DNA of 64,000 bases from Neobacillus sp. Marseille-Q6967. Lineage in GTDB: Bacteria > Bacillota > Bacilli > Bacillales > Cytobacillaceae. The position numbers and the translations under genes are program-made. This document shows positions 51,710 to 60,774 of this stretch, piece after piece (position 1 is the stretch's first letter; each line of letters opens with the position of its first letter). The notes beneath the pieces were generated by a model that worked only from the letters and a program-made list of their open reading frames with translations, was not told the origin of the DNA and searched no databases. The DNA is taken from contig NZ_OX267715.1 in assembly GCF_946151075.1 (NCBI RefSeq), forward strand, positions 1,713,881-1,777,880. Reading direction: 5' to 3'.

Positions 51710-53230
51710 TTAGTTCGTTTGATATTTTTGAATGACTTGATTCACCATTTGTGCAATAACATTCGCATCGACTGCGCCTTTAGGATTTACCTGTTTTAAC
51801 ACTTGGTCAACGATAAACTCTACATCTTTCGCATCATCTTTAGGTTGAATAACTGTTGATGGTTTTGGAATGGAAGCATCTCGAATTCCATAGGCCATTC
51901 GCTTAATATTAATCAAATGACGGGCAGACACATTATCTGAAGTAATATTACCTCCAAAAGATCCACAGCCAAGTGTCAATGATGGCATTAATCCTGTTGT
52001 TGCCCCGACTGCTCCAATCGAGGACAAGGTATTAACCATGATCCTAGATACAGGCATTTCAAGCGCAAAGTCTTTGGCGACTGATTCATCATTGGTATGA
52101 AGCGCAAGGCTATGGCCTCTCCCGCCAAGATTTAGGAGCTTCAAGCAATACTCTTTCGCTTCCTCATAACTATTGGCCGTATATAAAGCAAAGATGGGTG
52201 ATAATTTTTCAATCGAAAAAGGAACCTCTTTTCCTACTCGTGATTCTTCTGCAATTAAAACCCTTGTATCTGCTGGAACTGAAATACCTGCCATTGCTGC
52301 AATTTTCACTGCGCTTTGGCCAACAATATCCGGGTTTAATTTTCCTGGTGCAGGAGAGATAACATTTTCAAGTATGGCTTTTTCTTCATCATTTAACAGG
52401 TACGCACCGTTATTCTTAAGCTCTCGGACGACTACTTGGAGAATATTACGGTCGACGACAAGCGATTGCTCTGTTGCGCATATCGTCCCATTATCAAATG
52501 ATTTGCTGTCGACGATCATGGATACAGACTTAGCAATATTAGCACTTTTTTCAATATAGCAAGGGACATTCCCTGGACCTACACCATAAGCCGGTTTTCC
52601 AGAGCTATAGGCTGCACGGACTAAGGCGCCGCCGCCAGTTGCTAAAATAAGATTTACATCACGATGTTTCATTAATTCGGTTGTAGCTGCCATGGACGGA
52701 TTAGAAATCCAGCCGATGATCCCTTCAGGCGCACCTGCTTCTATTGCCGCCTGCTCGCAGATTTTCAATGCTTCTACTGTACAATTGACAGCGCGTGGAT
52801 GCGGGCTGACAACAATCGCATTCCTCGTTTTTAACGAAATTAAGGTTTTAAAAATAGCTGTTGACGTTGGGTTTGTTGTGGGAATAATCCCCGCAATCAC
52901 TCCATAGGGATAGGCAACCTCGACTACTTTATTGGTACGGTCTTCATGAATAATTCCGACTGTTTTTTCATTGATTATTGATTCATAAACAGCCATGGAA
53001 CCCACTTCATTTTTTATTTTTTTATGCTCCACGATTCCCATGCCAGTTTCTTTAACTGCCATTTGTGCAAGCTCAAGAGATTTTTCATATGCAGCTTGTG
53101 CTGTACGTTTTACAATTTCATCTACTTGTTCTTGTGTGTAGGACAAGTATTCCAATTGTGCCTCTTTTGCCCGCTTGACGGCATTGCGCATTTCCTGAAT
53201 CGATTGGAGATCTTGATCCAATTGCACCAT
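51710..53230 (-). CDS. eutE: Acetylating acetaldehyde dehydrogenase
   Basis: 506 residues, aldehyde dehydrogenase fold. The catalytic Cys lies in FDNGTICATEQS near residue 250, and ILATGGGALVRAAYSSGKP is the typical CoA-acylating segment. It oxidises acetaldehyde with NAD and CoA to acetyl-CoA. Unlike enterobacterial EutE, which has its targeting helix at the N-terminus, this protein ends in DANVIAQMVNQVIQKYQTN, an amphipathic helix after a linker, so it probably enters the shell by its C-terminus. Confidence 0.95.
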   Translation of the reverse strand: MVQLDQDLQSIQEMRNAVKRAKEAQLEYLSYTQEQVDEIVKRTAQAAYEKSLELAQMAVKETGMGIVEHKKIKNEVGSMAVYESIINEKTVGIIHEDRTNKVVEVAYPYGVIAGIIPTTNPTSTAIFKTLISLKTRNAIVVSPHPRAVNCTVEALKICEQAAIEAGAPEGIIGWISNPSMAATTELMKHRDVNLILATGGGALVRAAYSSGKPAYGVGPGNVPCYIEKSANIAKSVSMIVDSKSFDNGTICATEQSLVVDRNILQVVVRELKNNGAYLLNDEEKAILENVISPAPGKLNPDIVGQSAVKIAAMAGISVPADTRVLIAEESRVGKEVPFSIEKLSPIFALYTANSYEEAKEYCLKLLNLGGRGHSLALHTNDESVAKDFALEMPVSRIMVNTLSSIGAVGATTGLMPSLTLGCGSFGGNITSDNVSARHLINIKRMAYGIRDASIPKPSTVIQPKDDAKDVEFIVDQVLKQVNPKGAVDANVIAQMVNQVIQKYQTN

Positions 53231-53253
53231 TACACACTCCTTCCTTCAAGACT

Positions 53254-53913
53254 TCAATATTTAATTGGTTTTTCCGCAATATCCAGAATAGCATCTCGGA
53301 AAGCATCTGCTGCCGCTTGACAAGCGGATTGGCTTCCTGTCAGAAGACCACCGCCAAAGTTGGTTTCAGATGGAGGACCGAAAAACTTTACCAATTTTAC
53401 ATCTGCTGCCTTTAGTGCCGCATCTAACCCATAAACTGCTTCTATTGGGGGAGCAATCAAATAAGCCAATGGCTCGCCCGTTTTAATTCCTGCCTCCGCC
53501 GATAAATAAGAGCCAGTGCTTGAAACAACATGTGCATATAACGCATGCGTTTTTTCCTGATTTAGAGCCTCAAAAAAAGCATCAGATTCCGCCGTTTGAA
53601 GAACCGCATCCAGCCCGCTTTGAACTTCATCAGGTGATGGACCAGCCATAATCCCAATCATTTCTCCCGATAATGGCCCGGATGCGTTACCGGATCCTGC
53701 ATAAAAGGACTTAGCATACACCACATCGACATCCGCTCGTTTCGTTGCTTCATCTAAGGCAGTGTAGCCGATATCATCAACGGTTGAGGTGAAGATACCC
53801 AAACTGCGATGATGAGGCTTCAAGTTAAAATGTTTTGCCAAATCAGGGTCAACATTTGGGATCACTCGGATTGCTAAAATATCAGCGTAAATACGTTGTA
53901 TAGCCACACTCAT
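53254..53913 (-). CDS. eutL: EutL trimeric tandem-BMC shell protein
   Basis: 219 residues, circularly permuted tandem BMC plan: LAIRVIPNVDPDLAKHFNL (14-32), ADVDVVYAKSFYAGSGNASGPLSGE, then a second domain with EPLAYLIAPPIEAVYGLDAALKAADV. EutL forms trimers with a gated central pore in the shell. Start at 53913 with AGGAGG upstream; 6 nt after eutC. Confidence 0.95.
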   Translation of the reverse strand: MSVAIQRIYADILAIRVIPNVDPDLAKHFNLKPHHRSLGIFTSTVDDIGYTALDEATKRADVDVVYAKSFYAGSGNASGPLSGEMIGIMAGPSPDEVQSGLDAVLQTAESDAFFEALNQEKTHALYAHVVSSTGSYLSAEAGIKTGEPLAYLIAPPIEAVYGLDAALKAADVKLVKFFGPPSETNFGGGLLTGSQSACQAAADAFRDAILDIAEKPIKY

Positions 53914-53919
53914 TTCCTC

Positions 53920-54927
53920 CTAGCTTTCCTTTTGAACAAGCGAAACTCCGCTAGCTTCATATTTTAGGATTTTTTGAATGACTGATCCAATATAAGCACC
54001 CGCCTCAACCGGCGGTATTCCGCCTTTATGGATATTTGAAATCACCATTCGGTCTGCTTCAATTGTCCCTATTCTAGGTCTATAACATAAATAGGCACTA
54101 AGGGATTCCGCACTGACAAGTCCTGGACGTTCACCTATGAGCAGTACTACGACCTTAGGCTGGAGCAATTCCCCCACATCATCCATGACTGCAACTCGTC
54201 CCTTTTCTATAAAGAAAGGAGTACCAGTATCGAGACCTAAGCTTTGCAGTGATTGCTGAAGTGATAGATAAACATCCTCAACGTTCTCATCAACCGAACT
54301 GGAGCTTAGCCCATCGGAAACAATGATTTGAACAGTTGGTGCTTTACGGCACTTTTCGCTGATTGTTTGCTTTGCTTCATCTGACAGCTTTCTCCCATAA
54401 TCTGGGCGGCGAATGTATACCTCTTTGTCGGTTACCCTCGTGTTTACCTTGAAGAGGCCAAGGCGGTTTAATAGCTCTTCCTTTACATCTCCATAGACTG
54501 CATCAACTGCAGCAGCGTGATCAAAGCGAAATTTTAACCACGTATCTGTTTTCGGTCGTAAGCCCGCTCTACCCACACCAATCCGTGCCGGGGTTTTTGT
54601 CATAAGCTCTTCCAGTTCTTCAGGATTTGATGGATTGTCAAGCCGTGAAGAAGTCAAAACCACACGATCTATAGAATCATTCTTTTGATTCGTAACTCCA
54701 TAATCACCAAATGGTATCAGTTCCACGTTATCCTTTTCTTTCTCACTTGGTTCGGTTATGGCTGGCTGATATGTATTTTGGGGTTTACTGTTAGATGTAT
54801 GATCCCAAAATTTCACTGGCGTATCATGTCTTTCCTTTTCTGATATGGGTTTACTTTCGGGCTCTAAACCTGATTGCAATTTTTCAACAATCAGCTTTGT
54901 GACTTTCTCAATTAAATCAGGATTCAT
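53920..54927 (-). CDS. eutC: Ethanolamine ammonia-lyase small subunit, long N-terminal linker
   Basis: 335 residues, about 40 longer than most EutC. The core begins near residue 105 (LMTKTPARIGVGRAGLRPKTDTWLKFRFDHAAA) and includes VSDGLSSSSVDENVEDV and the GERPGLVSAESLSAYLCYRP and ISNIHKGGIPPVEAGA segments. It forms the B12 side of the enzyme with EutB. An amphipathic N-terminal helix (DLIEKVTKLIVEKLQ, 4-18) then about 85 hydrophilic residues separate the core from a likely encapsulation signal. Confidence 0.95.
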   Translation of the reverse strand: MNPDLIEKVTKLIVEKLQSGLEPESKPISEKERHDTPVKFWDHTSNSKPQNTYQPAITEPSEKEKDNVELIPFGDYGVTNQKNDSIDRVVLTSSRLDNPSNPEELEELMTKTPARIGVGRAGLRPKTDTWLKFRFDHAAAVDAVYGDVKEELLNRLGLFKVNTRVTDKEVYIRRPDYGRKLSDEAKQTISEKCRKAPTVQIIVSDGLSSSSVDENVEDVYLSLQQSLQSLGLDTGTPFFIEKGRVAVMDDVGELLQPKVVVLLIGERPGLVSAESLSAYLCYRPRIGTIEADRMVISNIHKGGIPPVEAGAYIGSVIQKILKYEASGVSLVQKES

Positions 54928-54939
54928 GTTCTTCCACTC

Positions 54940-56304
54940 CTATCGAGAAAAAATGGTCGGATCCCCGGCTATTTTACTTAGTTTTCCGTTTTCAAGGATG
55001 CCCATTTTTTCGAGCCATTCACTGAAAATTGGCGATGGACGCTTGTTCAACGTTTGCCTTAGGGTGGCAACATCATGGTAGCTCATCGATTGGTAATTTA
55101 ACATACAATCATCACCCATCGGGGTTGCGATGATAAAATTCACCCCTGCAGCTGTCAATAACACACCTAAATCCTCAATGTCATTTTGGTCTGCCTTAAT
55201 ATGATTTGTATAGCAGATATCAACACCCATTGGGAGTCCATGCATTTTCCCCATGAAATGGTCCTCTAAACCGGCTCGGATCACCTGTTTACTGTTATAT
55301 AGATATTCCGGACCAATAAAACCAACTACCGTGTTCACAATATAGGGATCATAATACCGGGCAAAGCCGTAATTTCTTGATTCCATTGTCAATTGGTCAA
55401 TACCAAAATGAGCTTCTGCTGATAACTCTGATCCTTGCCCAGTCTCAAAGTACAAGCGCTGCGGACCCGTTCCTGTACCGAGTGTCTTTGCCATATGATT
55501 GGCTTCCTCCAGTAATGAGGCCGTAATACCAAATGAGCGGTTCGCCGCTTCTGTTCCTGCGATACTTTGGAAAATCATATCCGCCGGGGCACCTTGCTCA
55601 ATCGCCTTCATTTGTGCGGTTACATGGGCAAGTACGCAGTTTTGAGTTGGTATTTCCCACTCTTTAATAAAATTGTGTGTAGCATGGAGCAAACGTTTCA
55701 CACTCTCAACAGAATCATCGACTGGATTTATTCCGATTACCGCATCACCCATCCCATACGAGAGCCCTTCCTTCAGGGATGCAATCATTCCTTCCACATT
55801 GTCCGTCGGATGATTAGGCTGCAGGCGTGAAGCCAGTGTCCCTTTGTAACCGATCGTAATATTACATTTTGTTAAAATTTCAATTTTGTTTGCAGCGTGA
55901 ATGAGGTCAAGGTTTGACATCAATTTTGCAACGGCCGCGATCATTTCACTATTTAACCCGCAGCTTAGTCTTTTTAAATCTTCACCCGTTGTCGAATCGT
56001 TCAAAATATATTCACGGAGCTCGGCTACGGACCAGTTTTTGATTGATTGATAGATTGGTTCATTAATTTGACTTTCAATTATCCGTGATACTTCATCTTC
56101 TTCAGGGGATAGTAATGGATTTTCACGAATCTCCGCAAGAGTTAAATGACTAAGTACTAATTTTGCAGCAATCCGTTCCTGAACGGTTTCAGCAGCCAAG
56201 CCCGCTAAGCGGTCTCCGGATTTTTCTTCGTTTGCTTTGGCAAAAAGATCTTTTAAGGAATCGAATTGATAGGTAGTTCCTAAGTAATTTGTTTGCAGCT
56301 TCAA
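54940..56304 (-). CDS. eutB: Ethanolamine ammonia-lyase large subunit
   Basis: 454 residues, TIM-barrel catalytic subunit. Conserved blocks: SYGMGDAVIGINPVDDS, PTQNCVLAHVTAQ, FETGQGSELSAEAHFG, VVGFIGPEYLYN, GLPMGVDICYTNHIKADQND. With EutC and adenosylcobalamin it cleaves ethanolamine to acetaldehyde and ammonia. Full length. A second EutB of about 55 percent identity by eye starts beyond the right edge. Located 12 nt before eutC and 17 nt after eutA. Confidence 0.97.
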   Translation of the reverse strand: MKLQTNYLGTTYQFDSLKDLFAKANEEKSGDRLAGLAAETVQERIAAKLVLSHLTLAEIRENPLLSPEEDEVSRIIESQINEPIYQSIKNWSVAELREYILNDSTTGEDLKRLSCGLNSEMIAAVAKLMSNLDLIHAANKIEILTKCNITIGYKGTLASRLQPNHPTDNVEGMIASLKEGLSYGMGDAVIGINPVDDSVESVKRLLHATHNFIKEWEIPTQNCVLAHVTAQMKAIEQGAPADMIFQSIAGTEAANRSFGITASLLEEANHMAKTLGTGTGPQRLYFETGQGSELSAEAHFGIDQLTMESRNYGFARYYDPYIVNTVVGFIGPEYLYNSKQVIRAGLEDHFMGKMHGLPMGVDICYTNHIKADQNDIEDLGVLLTAAGVNFIIATPMGDDCMLNYQSMSYHDVATLRQTLNKRPSPIFSEWLEKMGILENGKLSKIAGDPTIFSR

Positions 56305-56321
56305 GGAAACATCCTCCTTTC

Positions 56322-57734
56322 CTAGTTGTGGAACGTTAATGTTTTAATCACTACTGGCACTACACTTGTTTGCAGCAAATGACCAATATCGATATAATCT
56401 CCGTTTTCTACCCGAATTTGATCGATACAGATGATATTCTGATTCGGTTTCTGGACTTTAATGGTCTGACCAAGAACCTTACCATGATCGCTTTCTAATA
56501 CAATGACCAGCGGCTGTTCTTTATTCGGTTTTACTTTCACCGATTCCAAGATTGCTGCCGCTAATTCTTGAATATCACGGAAACCTAGATATGGGATTTC
56601 CGTTAAATACAAGGCAAAATTTTGTCCCTCTCGCTGTGGGTCATACATTTCTACAGCCAGATGAATGGCTGAACCTAGTTTCTTAATCCCTTCCTGCAAG
56701 TCATGACCAAAAGGAACCTGATAAACTGGTAAATTACGCAATGGTAACTGACTACTATCTACCTGAATGGTTGCACCGCTGATTTCAGTTGTCTGTGTCC
56801 CAGCTCCGAGTACGGTAGCACGTACGGTTTCATCTGGCTTGACCCATGTCCATTGAGATAATTCCCTGCTTTCCCTAAGTGCCAGAGCCAGCATTTCCCC
56901 GATATCGTCATAATGCGCTGTAACGGGTGAATCGCTTTCGTTTTGATACAGACATTCACTAACTCCCCCAGAAAACATAATGCTATCAATCTCTTCCTGC
57001 CAATTCGGTGCGTGACCTAAAAGTAATGGTTTATCTGTTTCTAACAATTCTCTTGTTAACATCCTTGCAATAACGGATGCCATATAGTCTGTAAGACCTT
57101 TTATGATCAAATCTGACCGCTGATCGCCTTCTTTAACTTGCAGCTGCCATTGCTGGAACAATTCTTTTACCGGTGGTGAAATACTATTAATCTGTGAGCC
57201 CGTAAATTCTATCAGCCTGCCGCCAATATGTAATGTGCAGGTCCCAAGCAGTTTCCCAGACTTATAAACGGCCGTATTAGCGGTTCCACCACCGATATCG
57301 ATATTGGCAATCACTTTCCCTGTCTTTTTCGAATATTCATAGGCCCCTGAACCTTTGGCCGCAATAATCCCCTCTAGGTCAGGTCCGGCCGTTGCGACTA
57401 GAAAATCACCGGCATGATCCGATAAATGGTGAATCATCTCCTGTGCATTTTGTTTCGTGGCCGTTTCCCCTGTTATAATCACCGCTCCTGTTTTGATGTC
57501 TTGAGGCTGGACTCCAGCATTAGCATATTCCTGCTGAACAAGGGATTCTACCTTTTTAATATCAATGGACTTTGACGACAATAATGGTGTTCGATAAATC
57601 GGGCTGCGATAAAGAACTTCCTTGTTAATAATTTCAATTCGCGGCATATGCATTCCGCCCGCCATATTCATGAGGGAAAATTTGCTAATCACAATCTTTG
57701 TCGTACTTGTACCAATATCAATGCCAGCACTCAT
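56322..57734 (-). CDS. eutA: Ethanolamine ammonia-lyase reactivating factor
   Basis: 470 residues from ATG 57734, preferred because GAGGAAATT precedes it; a GTG at 57776 is in frame but its ribosome site would be contiguous with it. Actin-like ATPase fold: SAGIDIGTSTTKIVIS near the start, VANIDIGGGTANTAVYK near 157, MFSGGVSECLYQ near 250. EutA uses ATP to expel damaged cobalamin from EutBC. It is the first gene of the long eutA-B-C-L-E-M operon and lies behind an ANTAR-controlled terminator. Confidence 0.92.
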   Translation of the reverse strand: MSAGIDIGTSTTKIVISKFSLMNMAGGMHMPRIEIINKEVLYRSPIYRTPLLSSKSIDIKKVESLVQQEYANAGVQPQDIKTGAVIITGETATKQNAQEMIHHLSDHAGDFLVATAGPDLEGIIAAKGSGAYEYSKKTGKVIANIDIGGGTANTAVYKSGKLLGTCTLHIGGRLIEFTGSQINSISPPVKELFQQWQLQVKEGDQRSDLIIKGLTDYMASVIARMLTRELLETDKPLLLGHAPNWQEEIDSIMFSGGVSECLYQNESDSPVTAHYDDIGEMLALALRESRELSQWTWVKPDETVRATVLGAGTQTTEISGATIQVDSSQLPLRNLPVYQVPFGHDLQEGIKKLGSAIHLAVEMYDPQREGQNFALYLTEIPYLGFRDIQELAAAILESVKVKPNKEQPLVIVLESDHGKVLGQTIKVQKPNQNIICIDQIRVENGDYIDIGHLLQTSVVPVVIKTLTFHN

Positions 57735-57788
57735 AATTTCCTCATGTTGAGGCTCATATCGCTTTATAGGAATCACCTTCCTTTAAAA

Positions 57789-57868
57789 ACAAAAAAGGCG
57801 CCTTATACTATCCATCAATGGTATGACAGATTTGTATAAGGCGCCTTTGCCTTGTGTATTCACTTGTT
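57789..57868 (-). promoter_or_regulatory. EutV (ANTAR) target and terminator before eutA
   Basis: Minus strand: ACAAGTGAATA (57857-57867), then AGGC-AAAGGC-GCCT (57839-57852), a 4-bp stem with a six-base loop having A1 and G4, as ANTAR targets do. Its 3' strand is also the 5' strand of the terminator AAAGGCGCCTTATAC / GTATAAGGCGCCTTT followed by T6. The two folds exclude each other, so EutV binding should prevent termination. The match to AGCAANGRRGCUY is 10 of 13. Confidence 0.82.
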
Positions 57869-57910
57869 ATACTAGTATTTTAGTCTATCGTTTCTTTTTT
57901 GTAAAGGGTT

Positions 57911-58411
57911 TCAAACGAAAATGACTACTTCTTCCGGAATCATTTTCACATATTCTTTCATTTCATCCATTGAATTACATTTTACTAGATTCCTAATTTC
58001 CTCTAAACCCTGTCCAGTTATGGCTGAGGTGATAACGATTGGACCTTTTGGAATCACTCTTTTTAATTGGTCTATGGCTTGATTTATATCAGCCTTCTCC
58101 GAATCGCATTTCGTTACAACTCCGATTGGTAACTTTGTTATACCTGTACTGAATCCTGGAGGAAATATTGTTTTTTGTTTAGTTGCATCCTGCAAGTATA
58201 AAACGTGAGTCACTTCTAGTGCTGTTGCCATAATATTTTTGTAGAAAAAGGGATTTTCAATGTACTCACCTGGCGTATCAACAATCCAGTCACGATAGAC
58301 GAGTGCTTGGGTCTTAATCGCTGGAATCTCACGCCCAAGGAGAGCATTCGTCAAGGTAGATTTCCCTGCGCCAATGGAGCCAATCAGCATCGTCCGATTT
58401 TTTTTAGTCAT
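57911..58411 (-). CDS. eutP: EutP small GTPase-like protein
   Basis: 166 residues. P-loop GSIGAGKST (11-19), switch-II-like DTPGEYI, and the specificity motif TKCDSEKAD. EutP proteins are associated with eut loci; one has been reported to have acetate kinase activity, which would complete acetyl phosphate to acetate plus ATP. Located between eutS and the eutA leader. Whether it acts as GTPase or kinase cannot be told from the sequence. Confidence 0.92.
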   Translation of the reverse strand: MTKKNRTMLIGSIGAGKSTLTNALLGREIPAIKTQALVYRDWIVDTPGEYIENPFFYKNIMATALEVTHVLYLQDATKQKTIFPPGFSTGITKLPIGVVTKCDSEKADINQAIDQLKRVIPKGPIVITSAITGQGLEEIRNLVKCNSMDEMKEYVKMIPEEVVIFV

Positions 58412-58426
58412 CGACCTTAACCCCTA

Positions 58427-58768
58427 TCATGATTTGGTGATCTCTGCAGGTGTATAACGTAAGACATTGGATAAGAAACGGTTAATTTCTTCCATTGCCA
58501 TTTGCACGGAAGAAACACTTCCAACGATGACAAGACTTCCTGTAAAACGATCTAAAAAGCCAATTTGCACATCAGCTGCTTTCGTTGCTAAATCACCCGC
58601 GATAATAACCGTTTCACTTGGTGTCAGGGTTAATATTCCCATGGCCCCGCCTTCTTGAATTCCCAGCTTTTCAAACATATCGCGGTCAGGGTTGGCAATC
58701 ACATGACTTAAGGTTACCTGCTTACCTGGTACAAACTCTTGTATAAATCGCTTTTTTTCTTCGCTCAT
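58427..58768 (-). CDS. eutS: EutS-type BMC shell protein
   Basis: 113 residues, circularly permuted BMC domain: RFIQEFVPGKQVTLSHVIANP, GAMGILTLTPSETVIIAGDLATKAADV, IGFLDRFTGSLVIVG. EutS/PduU hexamers are bent or capped and take part in shell assembly. It lies 5 nt after eutH and 15 nt before eutP. Length is as usual. Confidence 0.95.
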   Translation of the reverse strand: MSEEKKRFIQEFVPGKQVTLSHVIANPDRDMFEKLGIQEGGAMGILTLTPSETVIIAGDLATKAADVQIGFLDRFTGSLVIVGSVSSVQMAMEEINRFLSNVLRYTPAEITKS

Positions 58769-58773
58769 TTGGA

Positions 58774-60033
58774 TTACACTACTTTCTGTTCTTTTTCGCG
58801 TGCTGGTAAATATTCATCCTTACCAATAATCCCTGCTTCTCGGTCCTTTTTCTCTAACTCCAATGCTTTTGGAACGGATAACCAATAGGCAAGGCCAATA
58901 CCAATTACACCGGCAGAGATTTTACCAATGATAATCGGCAAAATTAACGTTGGCTGGAAGTTCGCCGTGAAAGATAAATGGTCGCCTAATAGAAAGGCAG
59001 CACAAACGGCAAAAGAAATATTGATGACTTTATCTTTCGGCGGCATTGTGCTTACGAGTTTAAACATCGCAAGGATATTTGCAATCGTCGCAACAAGCCC
59101 CGCACTGCCCTCTTTACTTAAACCAAGTTTACGCCCAAGTGCTTCCAACGGTCCGCCGGCATATTTCTGCAATAAATAAACCATCGGAAATGCACCTGCA
59201 AGCATGATTCCAATATAACCAGCTGTTTCTAATGCCCGGAATTGGTCTTCTTGATCCGCCATAATTGGATGGAAGCCCCAGCTGCCAAATACAGTTGAGA
59301 AAAGGCCGGTAAAAATTTCAACGATTGAGAAAACAAGAACAAGCTTAATACCTGCATCTAGTATTCTTCCAAACCACATGAAGGCATTAATCATTAAATC
59401 TGGAAGGAAATATAACCCTAGAGCAATGACAACAACGAATAATAATAGCGGACTTAAATTTAACAGGATTTGTCCATAACCTAAGGCAAATTGGTATTTC
59501 GCTTCTCCTGAAGTCGAAATGAAATCTCTCACTTTTGAACTTGAAAGGGCAATAATTGTACTAGATATAAGTGCACCGATCGGAATCGTTAATACCCCTG
59601 CCATAACACCAAGAGCCATATATTTATGGTCCCGCTTGTCAAGCATTGCCAGTCCCATCGGAATCGAGAAAACGATCGTCGCTCCAGCCATAAAGCCAAC
59701 TATCATCGCCATAATCCAGCCTTCTTGCGTTTCTTTTAACACTTCTGCTAATTGATAGCCACCCATATCAGTGGCTAAAATGGCTGTCGCAGCAATCGCT
59801 GGGTCCGCACCAATTGCAGCAAAAAATGGTCCGCAAACTTTGTCAATAAACCATGATAGATATGGAATCGAAGCCATGATTCCCGCCGCAGGCACGAAAA
59901 TATGTCCAACCGCATGTAACCCTTCCATAAATTGTTTACCTAATCCGTCATCGCTATTACGGATCGCCGCAACTGCCCCCATCACTGCACAAGTCATGAT
60001 TATGTAGATTACAATTTTCCCTACCATCTCCAT
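58774..60033 (-). CDS. eutH: Ethanolamine permease EutH
   Basis: 419 residues from ATG 60033, chosen for AAGGAGGGG 6 nt upstream; the frame is open to 60129 across the terminator. About eleven hydrophobic segments with GHIFVPAAGIMASIPYLSW, ILATDMGGYQLA and DHLSFTANFQP. It imports ethanolamine at low external concentration or pH. It is the first gene of eutH-S-P, controlled by its own ANTAR terminator. Confidence 0.95.
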   Translation of the reverse strand: MEMVGKIVIYIIMTCAVMGAVAAIRNSDDGLGKQFMEGLHAVGHIFVPAAGIMASIPYLSWFIDKVCGPFFAAIGADPAIAATAILATDMGGYQLAEVLKETQEGWIMAMIVGFMAGATIVFSIPMGLAMLDKRDHKYMALGVMAGVLTIPIGALISSTIIALSSSKVRDFISTSGEAKYQFALGYGQILLNLSPLLLFVVVIALGLYFLPDLMINAFMWFGRILDAGIKLVLVFSIVEIFTGLFSTVFGSWGFHPIMADQEDQFRALETAGYIGIMLAGAFPMVYLLQKYAGGPLEALGRKLGLSKEGSAGLVATIANILAMFKLVSTMPPKDKVINISFAVCAAFLLGDHLSFTANFQPTLILPIIIGKISAGVIGIGLAYWLSVPKALELEKKDREAGIIGKDEYLPAREKEQKVV

Positions 60034-60123
60034 ATTAAACCCCTCCTTATACGTAAAAAATATATATGAAACGGAAAATGCGGCCATCTTTCCAGCAATA
60101 GACCTCTGACCCTTTGTTAAAAA

Positions 60124-60193
60124 AGACAAAAAGGTGCCGTACGGTTTCTAAAGTCTAAACCGCAGAGCACCCTTGCCCGGTCTATTCACTTGT
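60124..60193 (-). promoter_or_regulatory. EutV (ANTAR) target and terminator before eutH
   Basis: Minus strand: ACAAGTGAATA (60183-60193), then GGGC-AAGGGT-GCTC (60165-60178), a 4-bp stem with six-base loop (A1, G4). It overlaps a terminator with stem GGGTGC...GCACC and inner GCGGTTT/AAACCGT, followed by TTTTTGTC. Spacing between the two motifs is the same 5 nt as in the eutA leader. Confidence 0.82.
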
Positions 60194-60201
60194 AAAAGAT
60201 T

Positions 60202-60774
60202 TTAAGCATCATATTTTAAGATGATATGCTTCGCCACATTTTCCAGTGTAACCTGTTTGTTCATACTAATGTTTCGCATTTTTCGATAGGCAGCATCTTC
60301 TGACAGATTATATTTCTGCATAAGAATTCCTTTTGCCTTTTCGATTCTTTTCCTTTCAAGCAGCTGCTTATTCATGTTTTCAACTTGTTCCCGATAAAGT
60401 TGGGCATTTTCTGCTTGTTTTAAGGCTATTTCTACTGCTGGAATTAAATTGGCTTCCGTAATCGGTTTTACTAAGTACCCCATAATATTTTCCTGCTTCG
60501 CTTTATCAATATACTCTCGCTGGCTGTAAGCAGTTAAGATAAGGATCGGGGTATTCATTTTTTTAGAAATGATTTCGCTTGCCTTCAAACCATTTAATTT
60601 TGGCATTTTAATATCCATTATGATTAAGTCAGGTTTTAATGAAAAAGTGAGTTCTACTGCTTTCTCTCCATCACCAGCTTGAGCAATGACCTCATATCCA
60701 GCATCCTCGAGCATCATTGATACATCAAGGCGCACAATGGATTCATCCTCCACCACGATAATTCGCTTTTTCAT
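60202..60774 (-). CDS. eutV: EutV, response regulator with ANTAR RNA-binding domain
   Basis: 190 residues. The receiver domain has acidic pocket E9-D10, phospho-acceptor Asp54 (IIMDIKMPK) and Lys near 103 (LVKPI). A coiled linker (about 115-130) leads to an ANTAR domain (RIEKAKGILMQKYNLSEDAAYRKMRN). When phosphorylated by EutW, it dimerises and binds paired RNA hairpins, stopping terminator formation. Its two probable targets are at 57839 and 60165. It overlaps eutW by 4 nt. Confidence 0.95.
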   Translation of the reverse strand: MKKRIIVVEDESIVRLDVSMMLEDAGYEVIAQAGDGEKAVELTFSLKPDLIIMDIKMPKLNGLKASEIISKKMNTPILILTAYSQREYIDKAKQENIMGYLVKPITEANLIPAVEIALKQAENAQLYREQVENMNKQLLERKRIEKAKGILMQKYNLSEDAAYRKMRNISMNKQVTLENVAKHIILKYDA

